From Stereum hirsutum FP-91666 SS1 (taxonomy: Eukaryota > Basidiomycota > Agaricomycetes > Russulales > Stereaceae), in NCBI RefSeq assembly GCF_000264905.1, contig NW_006763146.1, forward strand, positions 248,988 to 312,987: DNA of 64,000 nt, given 5' to 3'. Shown in pieces: positions 53,951-64,000 of the stretch (positions within the stretch are counted from its first letter, which is position 1; each line of letters begins with the position of its first letter). The translations under genes and the position numbers were made by a program. A model generated the notes under the pieces. The model was not told the DNA's origin, did no database searches, and saw only the letters and a program-made list of their open reading frames with translations.

Positions 53951-55028
53951 CATAGATGGGGCGCCCCTCGAATGGGCTTGGTTCTCCTCATCTCTCTGCT
54001 GACATGGACACCCCATCCTCCGCGACCGGCAAGGCCTCACTCGATATTCTAACATGTCCGTGTATTTACATCCTTCGATCATGATGCCTCGGTTACAACC
54101 CGCAAGCCAGGACGTCCCACGCCTCTTAGACTACGTTCTTGGACCACCGAGCTATATATATATAATCCTTCAACTTCAACTTCGACTCTATGAACCAGTT
54201 AAACAAATTTAAATCCCCGGGACGCCGCGAAGAGGACCTACGACGAGAGCATTTCCGAACTTTGAATCTGTGCATGAAGTAAGTAGTATACTTATGGCCT
54301 AGATGGCCATGGTGGATATGGATAACCCTGCATCGGAGGTCCATGATTCCAATGAGTCCACGGGATCGAAAGTGTGGTGTCGGAAGATCGATTATCCGTC
54401 TCGATTCAGACTCTCGAAGTTTGTTTTCGCCCAAGAGCCTGAGACCTGCGTGTTCATTTGGAGTTTGTTTTATTGGACCGAAATCAGAGAAAAAAATTGA
54501 TGGATGCCAGTGGACAAATGTCAATGTGGCGGGCTCAGGGCGCTGTCGTTCGAAGGGATGTTGATGAAGAGAGTGCAGTGGAGGAAGATGGCTGAGGGTC
54601 AGGGTCAGGGTCAGGGTGACTATCGATACTCGGATAGTCAGAGATCTGGAACCAACGCACCATGTACTCTACAGAAATATCCTCTTGAGGGGTGGAAACT
54701 CCTAACTAGCCGCGGTGATCGATTTGGGCAAATCGTGAACAGACGATATGACTCCTTCACCAGAGAGTACTCAGGTTTTAGAAAAAAGTGATATAAGTAA
54801 GATTCTAAGAAGCAGAACACGAGAGTAAGTACCCTGTATGCTTCAGACGGGGGTTATAACGACTCACAAGGCAATAGATTATAGATCATTCTGGATGCCC
54901 GGGACACGCAAAAAAAAAAACTAACGAGGGAGGGAGGGCCGAGTCGTGGAGGATGAGATGTCAACAAAGAAATGAGGCGGACGATGGGGAGCATCAGCCC
55001 ATTTGGGAGGCGCCCCATCTATCTATGG
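53951..55028. mobile_element. Element 1: 1.1 kb sequence with ~100-bp terminal inverted repeats
   Basis: The left end (CATAGATGGGGCGCCCCTCG, AATGGGCT, then CTCCTCATC, ATCCTCCGCGAC) reappears inverted at the right end (54930-55028; CATAGATAGATGGGGCGCC on the minus strand). No transposase frame is visible inside. It belongs with element 2 (56811-57977), whose ends are homologous. A non-autonomous TIR transposon is the simplest reading; target-site duplications were not resolved. Confidence 0.6.
54596..54617. repeat. (GGGTCA)n short tandem repeat
   Basis: Just over three and a half copies of the hexamer, inside element 1. Confidence 0.85.
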
Positions 55029-57050
55029 AGAGAGGCCATTTGAGAGTCTCGCCCTTATATAGAGAATGGTCAGTATGGCGCATAAGCCGCATAGAGACAC
55101 AATACTTTATCAAGATGCAACCGAAGTAGTACATAGGCGCTGTGACCTGTCAGAGCTCGCTTATCCGAGTTCGGCTGGAACGTGCTCCCGTCCAGCGGCG
55201 TGAGAGAGAACTAAACAGTAGATGTATTGTATTCATCCCAAAAAGCGTCGAAGAAAGATACGTGTAGAGATTCGAGACGGAACAGATCGTAGAGCACAAG
55301 ATTGCCGAACAGGGAAACACAAGCGGATTGTACTCGCTTCCCTTCTCTCGTCTGATTGAAACAATCAGTACCTGGGGCGCGATCGTGCTTCATATTTGAC
55401 ATTAGAGATATAAACGAGAACCTCAGAGGACAAAGGGCAGAACAGCCAATTGCAACGAGTGTAGACGCCGCTCAGCGTGGCGCGTAGTTATAAGTACTTA
55501 TCCGGCACCGCAGCCTCTTTCTTGTCTGATTAGGATATTGTCTGGGTCCGAGTAGATGAGGGTGGAAACTACGGACATGCTGTACCGGCAAGAGTGTGGT
55601 ATAGAAGGGGGAGCTCCAGCGAACAAGCAAGGGACGGATGACCGTGACTCTTCAGCGCTTCAGCTTTGAAGCCATTTTGTGCCACGCAAAAATTGATCGG
55701 GAGATGCCGGGATGAAGCGATTGACACAGAGCGCCACAACGGCAACTTGACGGCAACGACATTCGTTCCTGCAACTTTCGCTCTCTCCGTCGCTCGTGCC
55801 CAGAAGCTCTACCACGTGCGGTCGCCGACGCTTGAAAGACTGTTCTTATCCTGCTTCTCCGCAGATATTGGGCCATATGTAACGTAGAGAATTTGGACTG
55901 GCGGTTTCGGCTGCGATTGACTGGGAACTAGACCATACACTCTTCGACTCTCGCTATTGTGCTGCATATGCTCTAACGTACACGTCATCCTAGGATCTCG
56001 AGCGGAGCAAACGTGGTGGCGCTCGAAAGAACGGCGCTTAATCATCTACTTCCCGTTTTGGACAGATCAATGTCTCCCTTGTTCCTCACCTCATGCTGCG
56101 ATCCGGTCTCTTTATTGACAATGCTGTTAGAAATGTACTTACAGCCTTTGTTTATATGATTATTACCTGCTGTATAGGTGCACATAATAACATGTATAAC
56201 ACAAGGCGGAACAGCAACAGGGCTCGCAACCTTCCCATTATACGCCACGCAACCGTCAGATTCGCCCCGCGCATCCGGCCCTTGCTTGTTCGCTGGGGTT
56301 CCCCATTCTGTATATTGCACACTCTTACCGGTCCAGCATTTCCGCATCTTACATCCTCAAGTACTCAGACAAGATCCTAATCAGACAAGAAGACACCGCG
56401 GTGCCCGATTCAGGTATGCGCCACACCTGTTACAGTGCCTCGTCTAGACTACGTTGGCTGTTCTGTGGCTGACCCTTGTTCTCTGAAATTCCCCTTGATA
56501 ATTTTATTGTCAGACCTGAAGCACGATCGTGCCCTCGGTGCTTCCTGTTTCAATCGGAAACGAATACAATCCTCTTGTGTTTCCCCGTTCGGCAACCCTG
56601 TGCTCTACGATCTGTTCCGTGTCGCATCTCTATCCTTCTTTGACGCTTTTTGGAATGAATACAATAACTCTACTCTTTCGTTATTCCTCACGCCGCTATT
56701 CCGTTGGAATGGAAGGCCGCGCGTACAAGTCGAGCTGCGGTAAGCGAGCTCTGACAGCGCCTACTGTTTTGGTTGATAGATTATCGTTTCTCGATGCGGT
56801 TTCACTACAGTGGCCTATCTCTATAAATGGGACGCCTCTCGAACGGACTGGAGCTCCCCATCATTCGTCCCATTTCTCTCTGTCGACGTCTTGTCCTCCG
56901 CGACTCGTCCCTTCCTCGATATTTTGCGTGTCCCGTGCATCCAGGATGGGTTATTCCCTCAATATGCCTCCTTACAACCCCTGTCACCCAAATCGCGACC
57001 GCAAGCCGAGAGTCCATCGCCTCCGTATCAGTACGAAAACTGACCATGTC
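54930..57050. repeat. Large inverted duplication, arms ~0.7 kb
   Basis: The minus-strand reading of 54930-55640 matches the plus strand at 56275-57050 over most of its length. Landmarks in the same order are: CTTGCTTGTTCGCTGG, ATCCTAATCAGACAAGA, the CGGTGCC block, TTTGACGCTTTTTGG-type sequence with ATGAATACAATA, CTCACGCCGCT, AAGCGAGCTCTGACAG, and the element end GGCCT.TCTC..TA.AATGGG. The spacer is about 630 bases. The open frames at 55211-55402 (minus) and 56435-56743 (plus) encode matching peptides (KHDRA, FFDAFW, EYN), but contain no recognised domain and are read as repeat sequence. Confidence 0.75.
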
Positions 57051-57977
57051 TGGTATACACGTCGTCCCTCCGTTATTTAAAATAATCCTGGCTGACTCGC
57101 TCTCTCATGATCCAGGTATCTCGCATGGAGTGCTTCTCCTCATCCATGACCAATAACGACAACGAGGATGCCATCCCGCTGCCGCACTGTCTCCCCGTCC
57201 TGCGCCATTCCTACCCACCTTGTCGACTCTCCTCCTCTACCAACTCCGATGGCCAACAATGGCTCGGTATATCATCCGAGGGATCGAGAGATTATAGACG
57301 TCGGAGAGGGTACCTTCCCTCCCTCTCCCTTCCATCCTCCTTTCCGAACCTGTATTCAACTGGATCTGGCAGCCTCAACGCAAGAACAGAACGTCCATTC
57401 CTGCTCCCCCACCCTACCCCCCCTTCAATCCTCACGCCAGTTCTATCCTGAGACAACTCTGTCCTTCTCATCCTAGGATCAGACTTGCTTGAATGTATCC
57501 AGAGCATGGTTCAAGCTGGCATCAGGGGGCTTTGAGCGTCGATTATTGGAGACAGGGTGGTCGAATGCGTGGACTATGTGCTTGTGGAGTCCTGACCGTG
57601 GATTCCATAGCTGCAGCACGTTTTTCATGGAGCCAAAGGTGAAATATTCTAGCTCGGCGGTCCGAGAAACGGATCCATTTCCGGCGCCAGCGTCTCGCAG
57701 CCACTTCTGGTGTGCTCATCCACTGGAGCGGAGAGAAGTGGCGGGTTTTCGTATTGACACGGTGGCGTGGGAGTTTTGGTCCTGCGGTCGCGATTTGGGC
57801 GACAGGGGTTGGAACGAGACATTTGAGGGAATAGACGGTCTTGTGTGTATGAGACTCGCAGAATATCGAGTGAACGATGTGTTACGGAGGATGTGGTGTC
57901 AACAGAGAAATGAGACGAATGATGAAGAGCACCAGCCTATTCGAGGGGCGTTCCATTTATAGAGTTAGAGAAGGGCC
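56811..57977. mobile_element. Element 2: 1.17 kb sequence with ~230-bp terminal inverted repeats
   Basis: The left arm 56811-57050 (CTATAAATGGGACGCCTCTC, CATCATTCGTC, GATATTTTGCG, CCCAAATCGCGACCGCA) is matched by the reverse complement of about 57750-57977. Its ends are homologous to those of element 1. The interior frame at 57489-57962 (157 codons) partly overlaps the right arm and has no recognised domain. Confidence 0.65.
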
Positions 57978-58311
57978 GCTCAATCACTTAGCTTTGGTAC
58001 CCATGTTTGATCTAGTTACACGGTGATTATCCATGGCCGAGGGAGTACGTTACAGCAAAGCACTGCGTCTTAGTAATTTAGTTCTTCTTGGATGGCGAGT
58101 CATGCAATTAGTTTACTTTAAAACAGTTGTCCGACTTTGGAGCCAGGAAGGAAGGAACGCAAAAATCCAACAAAAGCCATACTTAACACGACGACAATCG
58201 GCAATTTGTGCTTTTGAATTGGACGAGTCACCCCCGGCACTGCATGCATGCATCCTCTCCTCTCCAGACCGCTCACGCTCATCCCTCCAGCTCGCGCTCA
58301 CGCATGACCTT
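57978..58311. other. Spacer between element 2 and the DUF6534-type gene
   Basis: No gene is seen; this is the 3' flank of the minus-strand gene that follows. Confidence 0.35.
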
Positions 58312-58658
58312 CTACACAATCGAAATCTTAATTCGTAGATCATCAGCGTTAGAGAGCTCAAATTTGACCGCGGTTGCATTCACCTTGTTTTCATCGTTTC
58401 CAGCAGTCCCTTCGTCACGGTGAGTGCCGAAGCGCTGAGACTCGGAGCCTATGTTCACCTCATTTGCACCGCTATGGCCAACGGTGTCGGAGATGTTGAA
58501 CTGGATGTGCGACATGGGAAGCGTTTCCGAGTCGGCTCCTGGACGTTGACGCCCACGTTTGTCGGCAGAGGTGAGGAGATAGTCGCGCATGTTGAGCCTG
58601 TCAATGAGCAAGCATTTGATGGATCATGAAGGATATGCGGGAATTGGGATTTATAAGA

Positions 58659-59240
58659 GTATGGTGGCGGTAGCCACTTCATGGCAAGCCTTGTGCCGCG
58701 GAACCCTTTGCTTAATGGAACACGGATTCGGGGGTTTGGCGGCTTGTTGTTTCATATATAGGACCCCAGGGAGGGTATCTAGAGGATGGTCGGTGCACTT
58801 TTTAAAAATTCTTCGGGGGGGTTTTCGTCAGAGAAATTTGGCCGTTTGTCACACCACGTGCGTGTGACATTACCATACTGGGCATGATTTGTCACACGTG
58901 TGGTCGTCCGCCACCCCGCCACTCCGCCACTGTAGCCTGGCAGTCTTCTGCAACGTCTGTTTGAAGACTGTACGAGCAAATATACAACCGGACTGCAAGA
59001 TGTTCCAGGTATATACCATCATGAAATTTTTTTAGTCAATATATCTCGGGTACTTAGGGTTCCTGGTGTGGGTCTTCACCAGAAATTTGGCCGTTTGGTT
59101 AGGGTTAGGGTTAGGAAAATCCCCTGACTTCAAAATGGCGGATTTACTCTGGAATGAGGGTCCCTGAGTCCAGAAATCCTATTTTCAGGTCAAGAAAAAA
59201 TTGAATACGGTGTGACATGAAGTGGCTACCGCCACCATAC
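58659..59240. mobile_element. 582-bp MITE with 25-bp perfect terminal inverted repeats
   Basis: GTATGGTGGCGGTAGCCACT plus TCATG at 58659-58683 is repeated in exact reverse complement at 59216-59240. The ends fit a TA target duplication outside TGGTGGCGG, as made by Tc1/mariner-like or related families. There is no coding capacity. It lies inside the last intron of the DUF6534-type gene and carries a telomere-like repeat. Confidence 0.85.
59097..59115 (+). repeat. Short interstitial telomere-like repeat
   Basis: GGTTAGGGTTAGGGTTAGG, just over three units of TTAGGG, which is also the telomere unit of many basidiomycetes. It lies within the MITE, so it may be part of that element. Confidence 0.8.
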
Positions 59241-61366
59241 AGGCGCCGGAGGGAGTAGGAATAAGTGGTCAGAAGATTGAGCCGGAGTGTAGGAGTAGGA
59301 TGATACTTATATGGAGAGGAACGAGTTACAGTACCCTTCGGCGCGTCCAATGAGATGGTGATTCCAATTTAGCATGGATCTTGGGGTCAGCGTATGTACA
59401 ACGTGAAAATAAAGCCTTACCTGTGGTGATGAACGTCGCGATGCCTACGAACCAGAGGGTTTGAGGGGCTGATATGTACTATTTGTTCGTTCGTTCGTTC
59501 AACGAGTGAATCAGTCGGAGTATGTACGAGAGGGTTTGATAGCCAGGACAGCCGGAAGATTGAAGAATGTGCGTACCGCAATCAGGTCCGCCATCACGAT
59601 CACACTAGTAGTGAATAGCGAAATATAGTCAGTATGCACTGGAGCCTTTGAAGCACGAGAGAAGGTGTTCAGAAATGTAATTGTACTTACTCGGGCAGAA
59701 GACCCGTCGTGACGGTGTACAATATCAATCGATTCACGAGACTCTCAGTGCTAAATCATACCGTACCATCCAGATCAGAAGTATATTCAATATCCTCTGC
59801 TCAACTTTATCCGCATGCTGCAGAGTTGACCATTGAAGGGAAAGGAGAACGAACCTCGTACCGTCGAGTCCTCTCCTTCCTTTATGCAGGTAATACACCA
59901 GGGACCCTGCACATAGCGTATCCGCCACGATGGAACAGGCGTAGCTTGAGAGATACCAGGGCTTTCAGGGTGAAGGTTCACGTCGCACGTTTGTTTGAGT
60001 TGAGTATAAGCACCAGCAAAAGAAAGTGAGAGGGCCTCTCTCGATAAAAAGGTACATACCTCGAGGAACTTAAGGTTAGCTGATGTCAGCGAGGTACGTA
60101 TCGACCTGTTTCGTTTTGAAGTTCCTTCAGTGTCGGAATCAGACTGAATTATGGGGAATGTTAAGCGTACCCGAGGCCCGTCCACGCTGCACCGTAGAAG
60201 CGAGTAGTAAGTCACTGGGCAGATAAGACCTCTCTTGATGATCAGGAAAACAATTACTGAGGAGTAGACCTGTTGTTTCATTCACCAAGGGCGGAAATCA
60301 GAAATCAGCACCCGTCACTTTAAGTTAGATCCTTCCACCTTGACTCACCAAAATCTGAAACAGAGAACAAGGCCTGAAATATGGGGGTACTCGTCAGTTA
60401 AGTACCATGTATCATAAATGCACAACGATCAAAAAGTGACAAAGACTTGCGATTGTGCCACATAGAGCGAAATTACCTCCGCTCACTATACACATGCGAA
60501 TTATCGCGTTCCCATCTCAGAAAACACCATGGATCGTGCCTAGGTCAAAAAGCGAGAGTAAAGGGATGACGCACGCCTGTACAATCTCCATATCCAAAAG
60601 CTGTATGCTATCGTCAGAGGTCGATGTACCAGAGATGAACCTCCATCACTGACCATTGTGTGGTGAAGGTGGCCACGCTCTGTCGTAAGTATAGCATGAT
60701 AAGTGTGAGTATGTAGCAACTCGAGGAGTAGTGGATATATACGAGACGAACATTGATATAGACCGAGACCTGTCCAGAACTCGTAGTGTCAAACGAGACT
60801 ACACCGCAGAAAAAGAACAATTATCATAAGCACCCGCACCTGTAGACTCCTGCAATTTCTCAGTCAGGGAGAGGCAGTCAGATCGGATCTAGGATACATA
60901 CCAGACGGCAAAGCCAAGGCCTTCTGGGACGCCCCAGTTGTCAACGAGGTACCAGTATACGGAATGGATGAGACACGCCTCGTGGAATGTATCCAGAAAG
61001 CTGCGGATGTGTGCATGAAGTTGACTCTCAGCGACGGAAGGGTGGATTCAGTGCTTACAGCATCCAGATAACCTGAAACAACGAGCCAGAGCCAGAGTGA
61101 ATTAGGTACGACCACGACTCACAAGGACGCGGCACGCACCAAAAATTTAACAGCCCCATGATCTCTTGACGATCTCGCAGAGGTGAAATAGAGGAACGCT
61201 TGGACGCAAGACACGCCGTACAGACTGCAATCGATTTGAATCAGATTCCCCTACCGACCATCCCACTCTGGAGACGTAGCCGTGCTCTGTCTGGGGCTCA
61301 CATGGATGCGAGGACTAGGAAGACGTAGAATACGCCGAATGTGGATCCTAGTGCGAGAGTAGCCAT

Positions 61367-61794
61367 AGCAGATCCTGGCGCTGGGGGCGAGAGTGAGAGG
61401 GGGGCCTGAACGAGGGAGATTATAAACTCTGTCGATGCCGAACATCAGGTCGAGGAGACTGTGGAAGTACATGCACATACACCATGGTGCCGCAGAAGAG
61501 AAATGCACGACCAATTATCATTGATGATGCTTGATTGATGGTTCGCACGACGATATGAGTTGCGTAAACGTCACCAGCAACACTCACGTAGCATCCGAAA
61601 CCGTACGCAGACAAGAAATCGCCGACGTAGAGCGCTTGGTGGCTCAGCTCTCTCCTTCGGTATATGAACGCTACTCGGTGTTACTCTGTATCACTGCTCT
61701 ACCTCGCTACATAGACGACACCTCGTCTTGGCTGCCTCTGTTTGAACTCGACTGCTCCTGGTGATTGCCTCTCGGTAACTCAAAGGACGATTCT
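61367..61794. other. Upstream region of the DUF6534-type gene
   Basis: Overlapping short frames on both strands, none with a recognised domain. It probably contains the promoter of the minus-strand gene. Confidence 0.35.
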
Positions 61795-63437
61795 ATTGTC
61801 GCAAAAGTCGCTCAAAACTTACCAGGCATTTTGACAGACGCTGGGACCTAATGGACCATATTGGACCTAATCAGGACGATGCATGGCTTATGATGCACCG
61901 TTAGGTAGCATCGCCTCGCTACTTTTGGACAGACTAGATCTAGTATATATTTAGTCAACATGTAATACATTCTCAATCTGCCAGTGCGCAGGAGAATATC
62001 CGCAAACATATAATTCATGAGGTAGTGTCTCCGGCGTCTCTCTGGTTGAGAGAATGTTAGACACATGAGACCACCCCGCTCGAGCTCTTCTACTCAAAAA
62101 ATTCTGCATGTGACTCCTCCCTGTACATTCTTCCAACACTCTGCCACCAGAAAATCGAGAGCACAGGATAGTAGGTACCTACAATCCACCTAAGTTATCG
62201 GTTCACACCACCTGCCAATCAACGCTCTGAGAAACATATCATTCCTTCTGGCACGAGGAGTCGACAATCACAAGTAGCAATCATTCAACCTCTCTGGTTG
62301 ATGGAAAGGCGAACAGATATGAACGACCAGCTCGTCGTCGTGCATGACGCGGGCCAATGAGTGGCTTACCGCGGGTGCTGGCCTATGGGCCACAGAGCGA
62401 TCAACAATAAGGGAGAAGCTTCCCACGGTGATCATGATGACATCATTACCCGCGTCAACGCACGCCTCTTCGCTCTTGACCACCATCTCACTCGACGCCC
62501 ATGCGCGGCATGCCTTATTACCCGAACATATCATCTAGTGATTTCAACGTGAAGGTGTTTGATCGTATGGAATATCTGCACTATTGAGGTGTTCAGAAAC
62601 TATGACTATAGAGTGATAGATATATCGGACACCTGAAGAGGACACGATCATCACCGCTGTGCGTCCGTCTTCCCCACTCCTTTTCTCTAAGACTGCTCCT
62701 GCCTCGACTGGACATGATTTACCGGTAGGTTCAAGGATGATTTTTATATGATGTACTCGCGCTGCGTCGTCGAAGACCGCGCTCTCTATCGATCTTCTCA
62801 AAGTGTACGCCCCTTCTCCTCGATGTTCGGCTGCTAATCTAACTATATTTTCTATGCTTCCGGTGCCTGTATAGGTGAGCTTGTTCTCGTGTCTGGATTG
62901 CTGCTTCACTGTCTTCTGTGACAATTGTGCGTTTGTTATCATACTTCCCATGTCTATGGATTGCGAATACAATCGCCTACGGGTCCTCTTGTCTCCATCC
63001 ACATTGGCGAGTGCAGTATTGTTTGATTCATTGGGTACAATATCATAATCGGTTTCCAGACTTTCATGTATTCGTCGAGCAGTATGGAACGATTGGGTCA
63101 TAACGATGGTGCCAAGGTGGCACATGTTTTGCGAGATATCTTTTCTTGGATGTCTGCGCCCTTATTTTCAATGTCCCTGTCTGTATAAATGTGAAATACA
63201 ATCCATCTTTGCTATGCTGAGGTCGAGAGAATGGTGAGAACAGAACATAACGCCTGGAAAGTGGTTTTCGGCTCTATATTGATCGGTTAGGCCATACAAG
63301 GTTCCATAAGGTTATACACCTTATTGGGCCATATTGCCCTCTTTGCTACCGTATAACGGTCTGCGCCGCTAAGAGCCTAATATACCCTTATACACACTTA
63401 TACGGCCTGATATGTTTTGGTCGACTTTTGCGACAAT
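61795..63437. mobile_element. 1.64 kb element with terminal inverted repeats
   Basis: ATTGTCGCAAAAGTCG at 61795-61810 is matched by its exact reverse complement at 63422-63437. The match continues inward with a few mismatches (CAAAAC, then CAGGC), giving about 37 bases. Target-site duplications were not clear. The right end also has several nested short palindromes (63270-63420, GTATAACGG and TATACCCTTATA types). One frame of 193 codons (62544-63125, minus) lies inside. Confidence 0.65.
62544..63125 (-). CDS. Unrecognised 193-codon open frame inside the TIR element
   Basis: An intronless frame beginning MCHLGTIVMTQSFHTARRIH with a charged, non-membrane composition. It contains LETDYDIVPNES and RSIESAVFDDAARVHHIKII. 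I see no catalytic motif of a transposase and no known domain. It is the longest frame of the repeat-rich end, but it may be non-coding. An exon of a larger spliced gene remains possible. Confidence 0.3.
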   Translation of the reverse strand: MCHLGTIVMTQSFHTARRIHESLETDYDIVPNESNNTALANVDGDKRTRRRLYSQSIDMGSMITNAQLSQKTVKQQSRHENKLTYTGTGSIENIVRLAAEHRGEGAYTLRRSIESAVFDDAARVHHIKIILEPTGKSCPVEAGAVLEKRSGEDGRTAVMIVSSSGVRYIYHSIVIVSEHLNSADIPYDQTPSR

Positions 63438-64000
63438 CCGGAGGGTCACATAGACTGGCGCCCACTAACTTGTCATCCCCTCACCATTAGTGTCCTTAGC
63501 CGACAGCATACATAGGCAGTGCATCGTCACAGGACCGTCACTGTCGTCGATTCCGGTGAGAAATTTTGGCTGTAAGTGCTAGCTTTGATCCATCATGGTA
63601 GAACATGGCGTTTATGTATAGTAGCTTAGAGGGTTCAGTCGAGCTAGGAGTCGAGCTGGTGAAGGGCCACATCTCGGGTGACGAATGTACTCTATGAAAT
63701 TCGGCAGTTTCCGGAAGCCTGTCAGGTCAAGTTTGTTTACTTTCATCCTTCGTCCGAGTCCATCCTCTCTGTTCCTCTAGTTTGTAACGAGAGCGGCGAG
63801 CCACAGGAACTTGTCAACCTAGCAGCTTCTGTATTGGCCAGCGCAGTGTGCACTCGAAGGGGTCGATCTGTTGAAACGCCGACACAACCGGTACATCATC
63901 TTGTATCATGGTCAGGCTTTTCGTAACCATCCTTCGACATCAACCGTGGTCCGTCAGGCTTCCATTCAACTTTTCTCCCCACCGCAGAGTACTAGTGCGT
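63438..64000. other. Window end, no gene seen
   Basis: A plus frame at 63678-63926 (82 codons) shows no domain. Nothing else is supportable before the window ends. Confidence 0.35.

Larger units (their letters stand above)
58312..61366 (-). pseudogene. DUF6534-type multi-pass membrane protein gene, possibly decayed
   Basis: Start at 61366: MATLALGSTFGVFYVFLVLA, then after introns LYGVSCVQAFLYFTSARSSR, AVKFLVIWML|FLDTFHEACLIHSV, YWYLVDNWGVPEGLGFAVW. This matches the N-terminal membrane core of the agaricomycete family with DUF6534. Later exons give NRLILYTVTTGLLP, CVIVMADLIA, YISAPQTLWFVGIATFIT, EGYCNSFLS and LNMRDYLLTSADKRG (the family's YxNSxLAxLNAR motif), ending SNADDLRIKISIV. The middle (about 60000-60850) is hard to join: peptides such as SVYINVRLVYI need uncertain junctions. 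The last intron (59310-58598) begins AT AAGT instead of GT AAGT and contains a MITE. So the gene is either decaying or uses an unusual splice site. Function of the family is unknown. Confidence 0.6.

Noticed and set aside
57489..57962. 157-codon frame as a transposase
   Set aside because: No DDE or other catalytic pattern; its 3' part is the terminal repeat of element 2.

Overview
This window is nuclear DNA of a filamentous fungus, almost certainly an agaricomycete (mushroom-forming basidiomycete). The reasons are intron-dense genes with mostly 50-70 base introns, an atypical long G-protein alpha subunit of the basidiomycete type, a large BTB/POZ paralogue family, a DUF6534-type membrane protein, an F-box family typical of Agaricomycetes, and secreted wood/litter-decay enzymes. 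The submitted sequence contains one assembly gap (49703-50479).

Layout. 0-12.7 kb: tRNA-Ala(CGC), a small coiled-coil gene, tRNA-Lys(CTT), a secreted fungalysin metalloprotease (M36), a broken F-box gene, a secreted rhamnogalacturonan lyase (PL4) and tRNA-Lys(TTT). Both Lys tRNAs carry an intron. 12.7-17.4 kb: three tandem BTB/POZ genes, the third frameshifted. 17.7-27.7 kb: Smc5 (SMC5/6 genome-maintenance ATPase) and an atypical G-alpha subunit without the catalytic switch II glutamine, both on the minus strand. 29.4-30.1 kb: a probable broken membrane-protein gene. 30.2-36.1 kb: four more BTB/POZ genes, arranged as two head-to-head pairs. 36.8-47.8 kb: a DMATS-type aromatic prenyltransferase, a cytochrome P450 and a secreted GMC flavo-oxidoreductase, which together look like a small specialised-metabolism neighbourhood. 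49.0-52.2 kb: a chitin synthase export chaperone (CHS7 family) with unusually long low-complexity introns, one containing the gap. 53.9-64 kb: repeat-rich and gene-poor, with two elements that have long terminal inverted repeats, a ~0.7 kb inverted duplication, a DUF6534-type membrane-protein gene whose last intron carries a MITE and has an AT donor, and a ~1.64 kb terminal-inverted-repeat element.

How the parts relate. The metalloprotease and the pectin lyase are independent secreted enzymes for nutrition. Smc5, G-alpha and CHS7 are conserved housekeeping or signalling genes with purine-rich introns. The seven BTB genes share one architecture: a BTB domain, one phase-2 intron at an identical codon, then a C-terminal region with a conserved CxxC. 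They are best read as a recent local amplification split by the Smc5/G-alpha block. Gene models were assembled by hand from frames and splice sites, so exon borders are predictions; stretches between genes were scanned by eye only.
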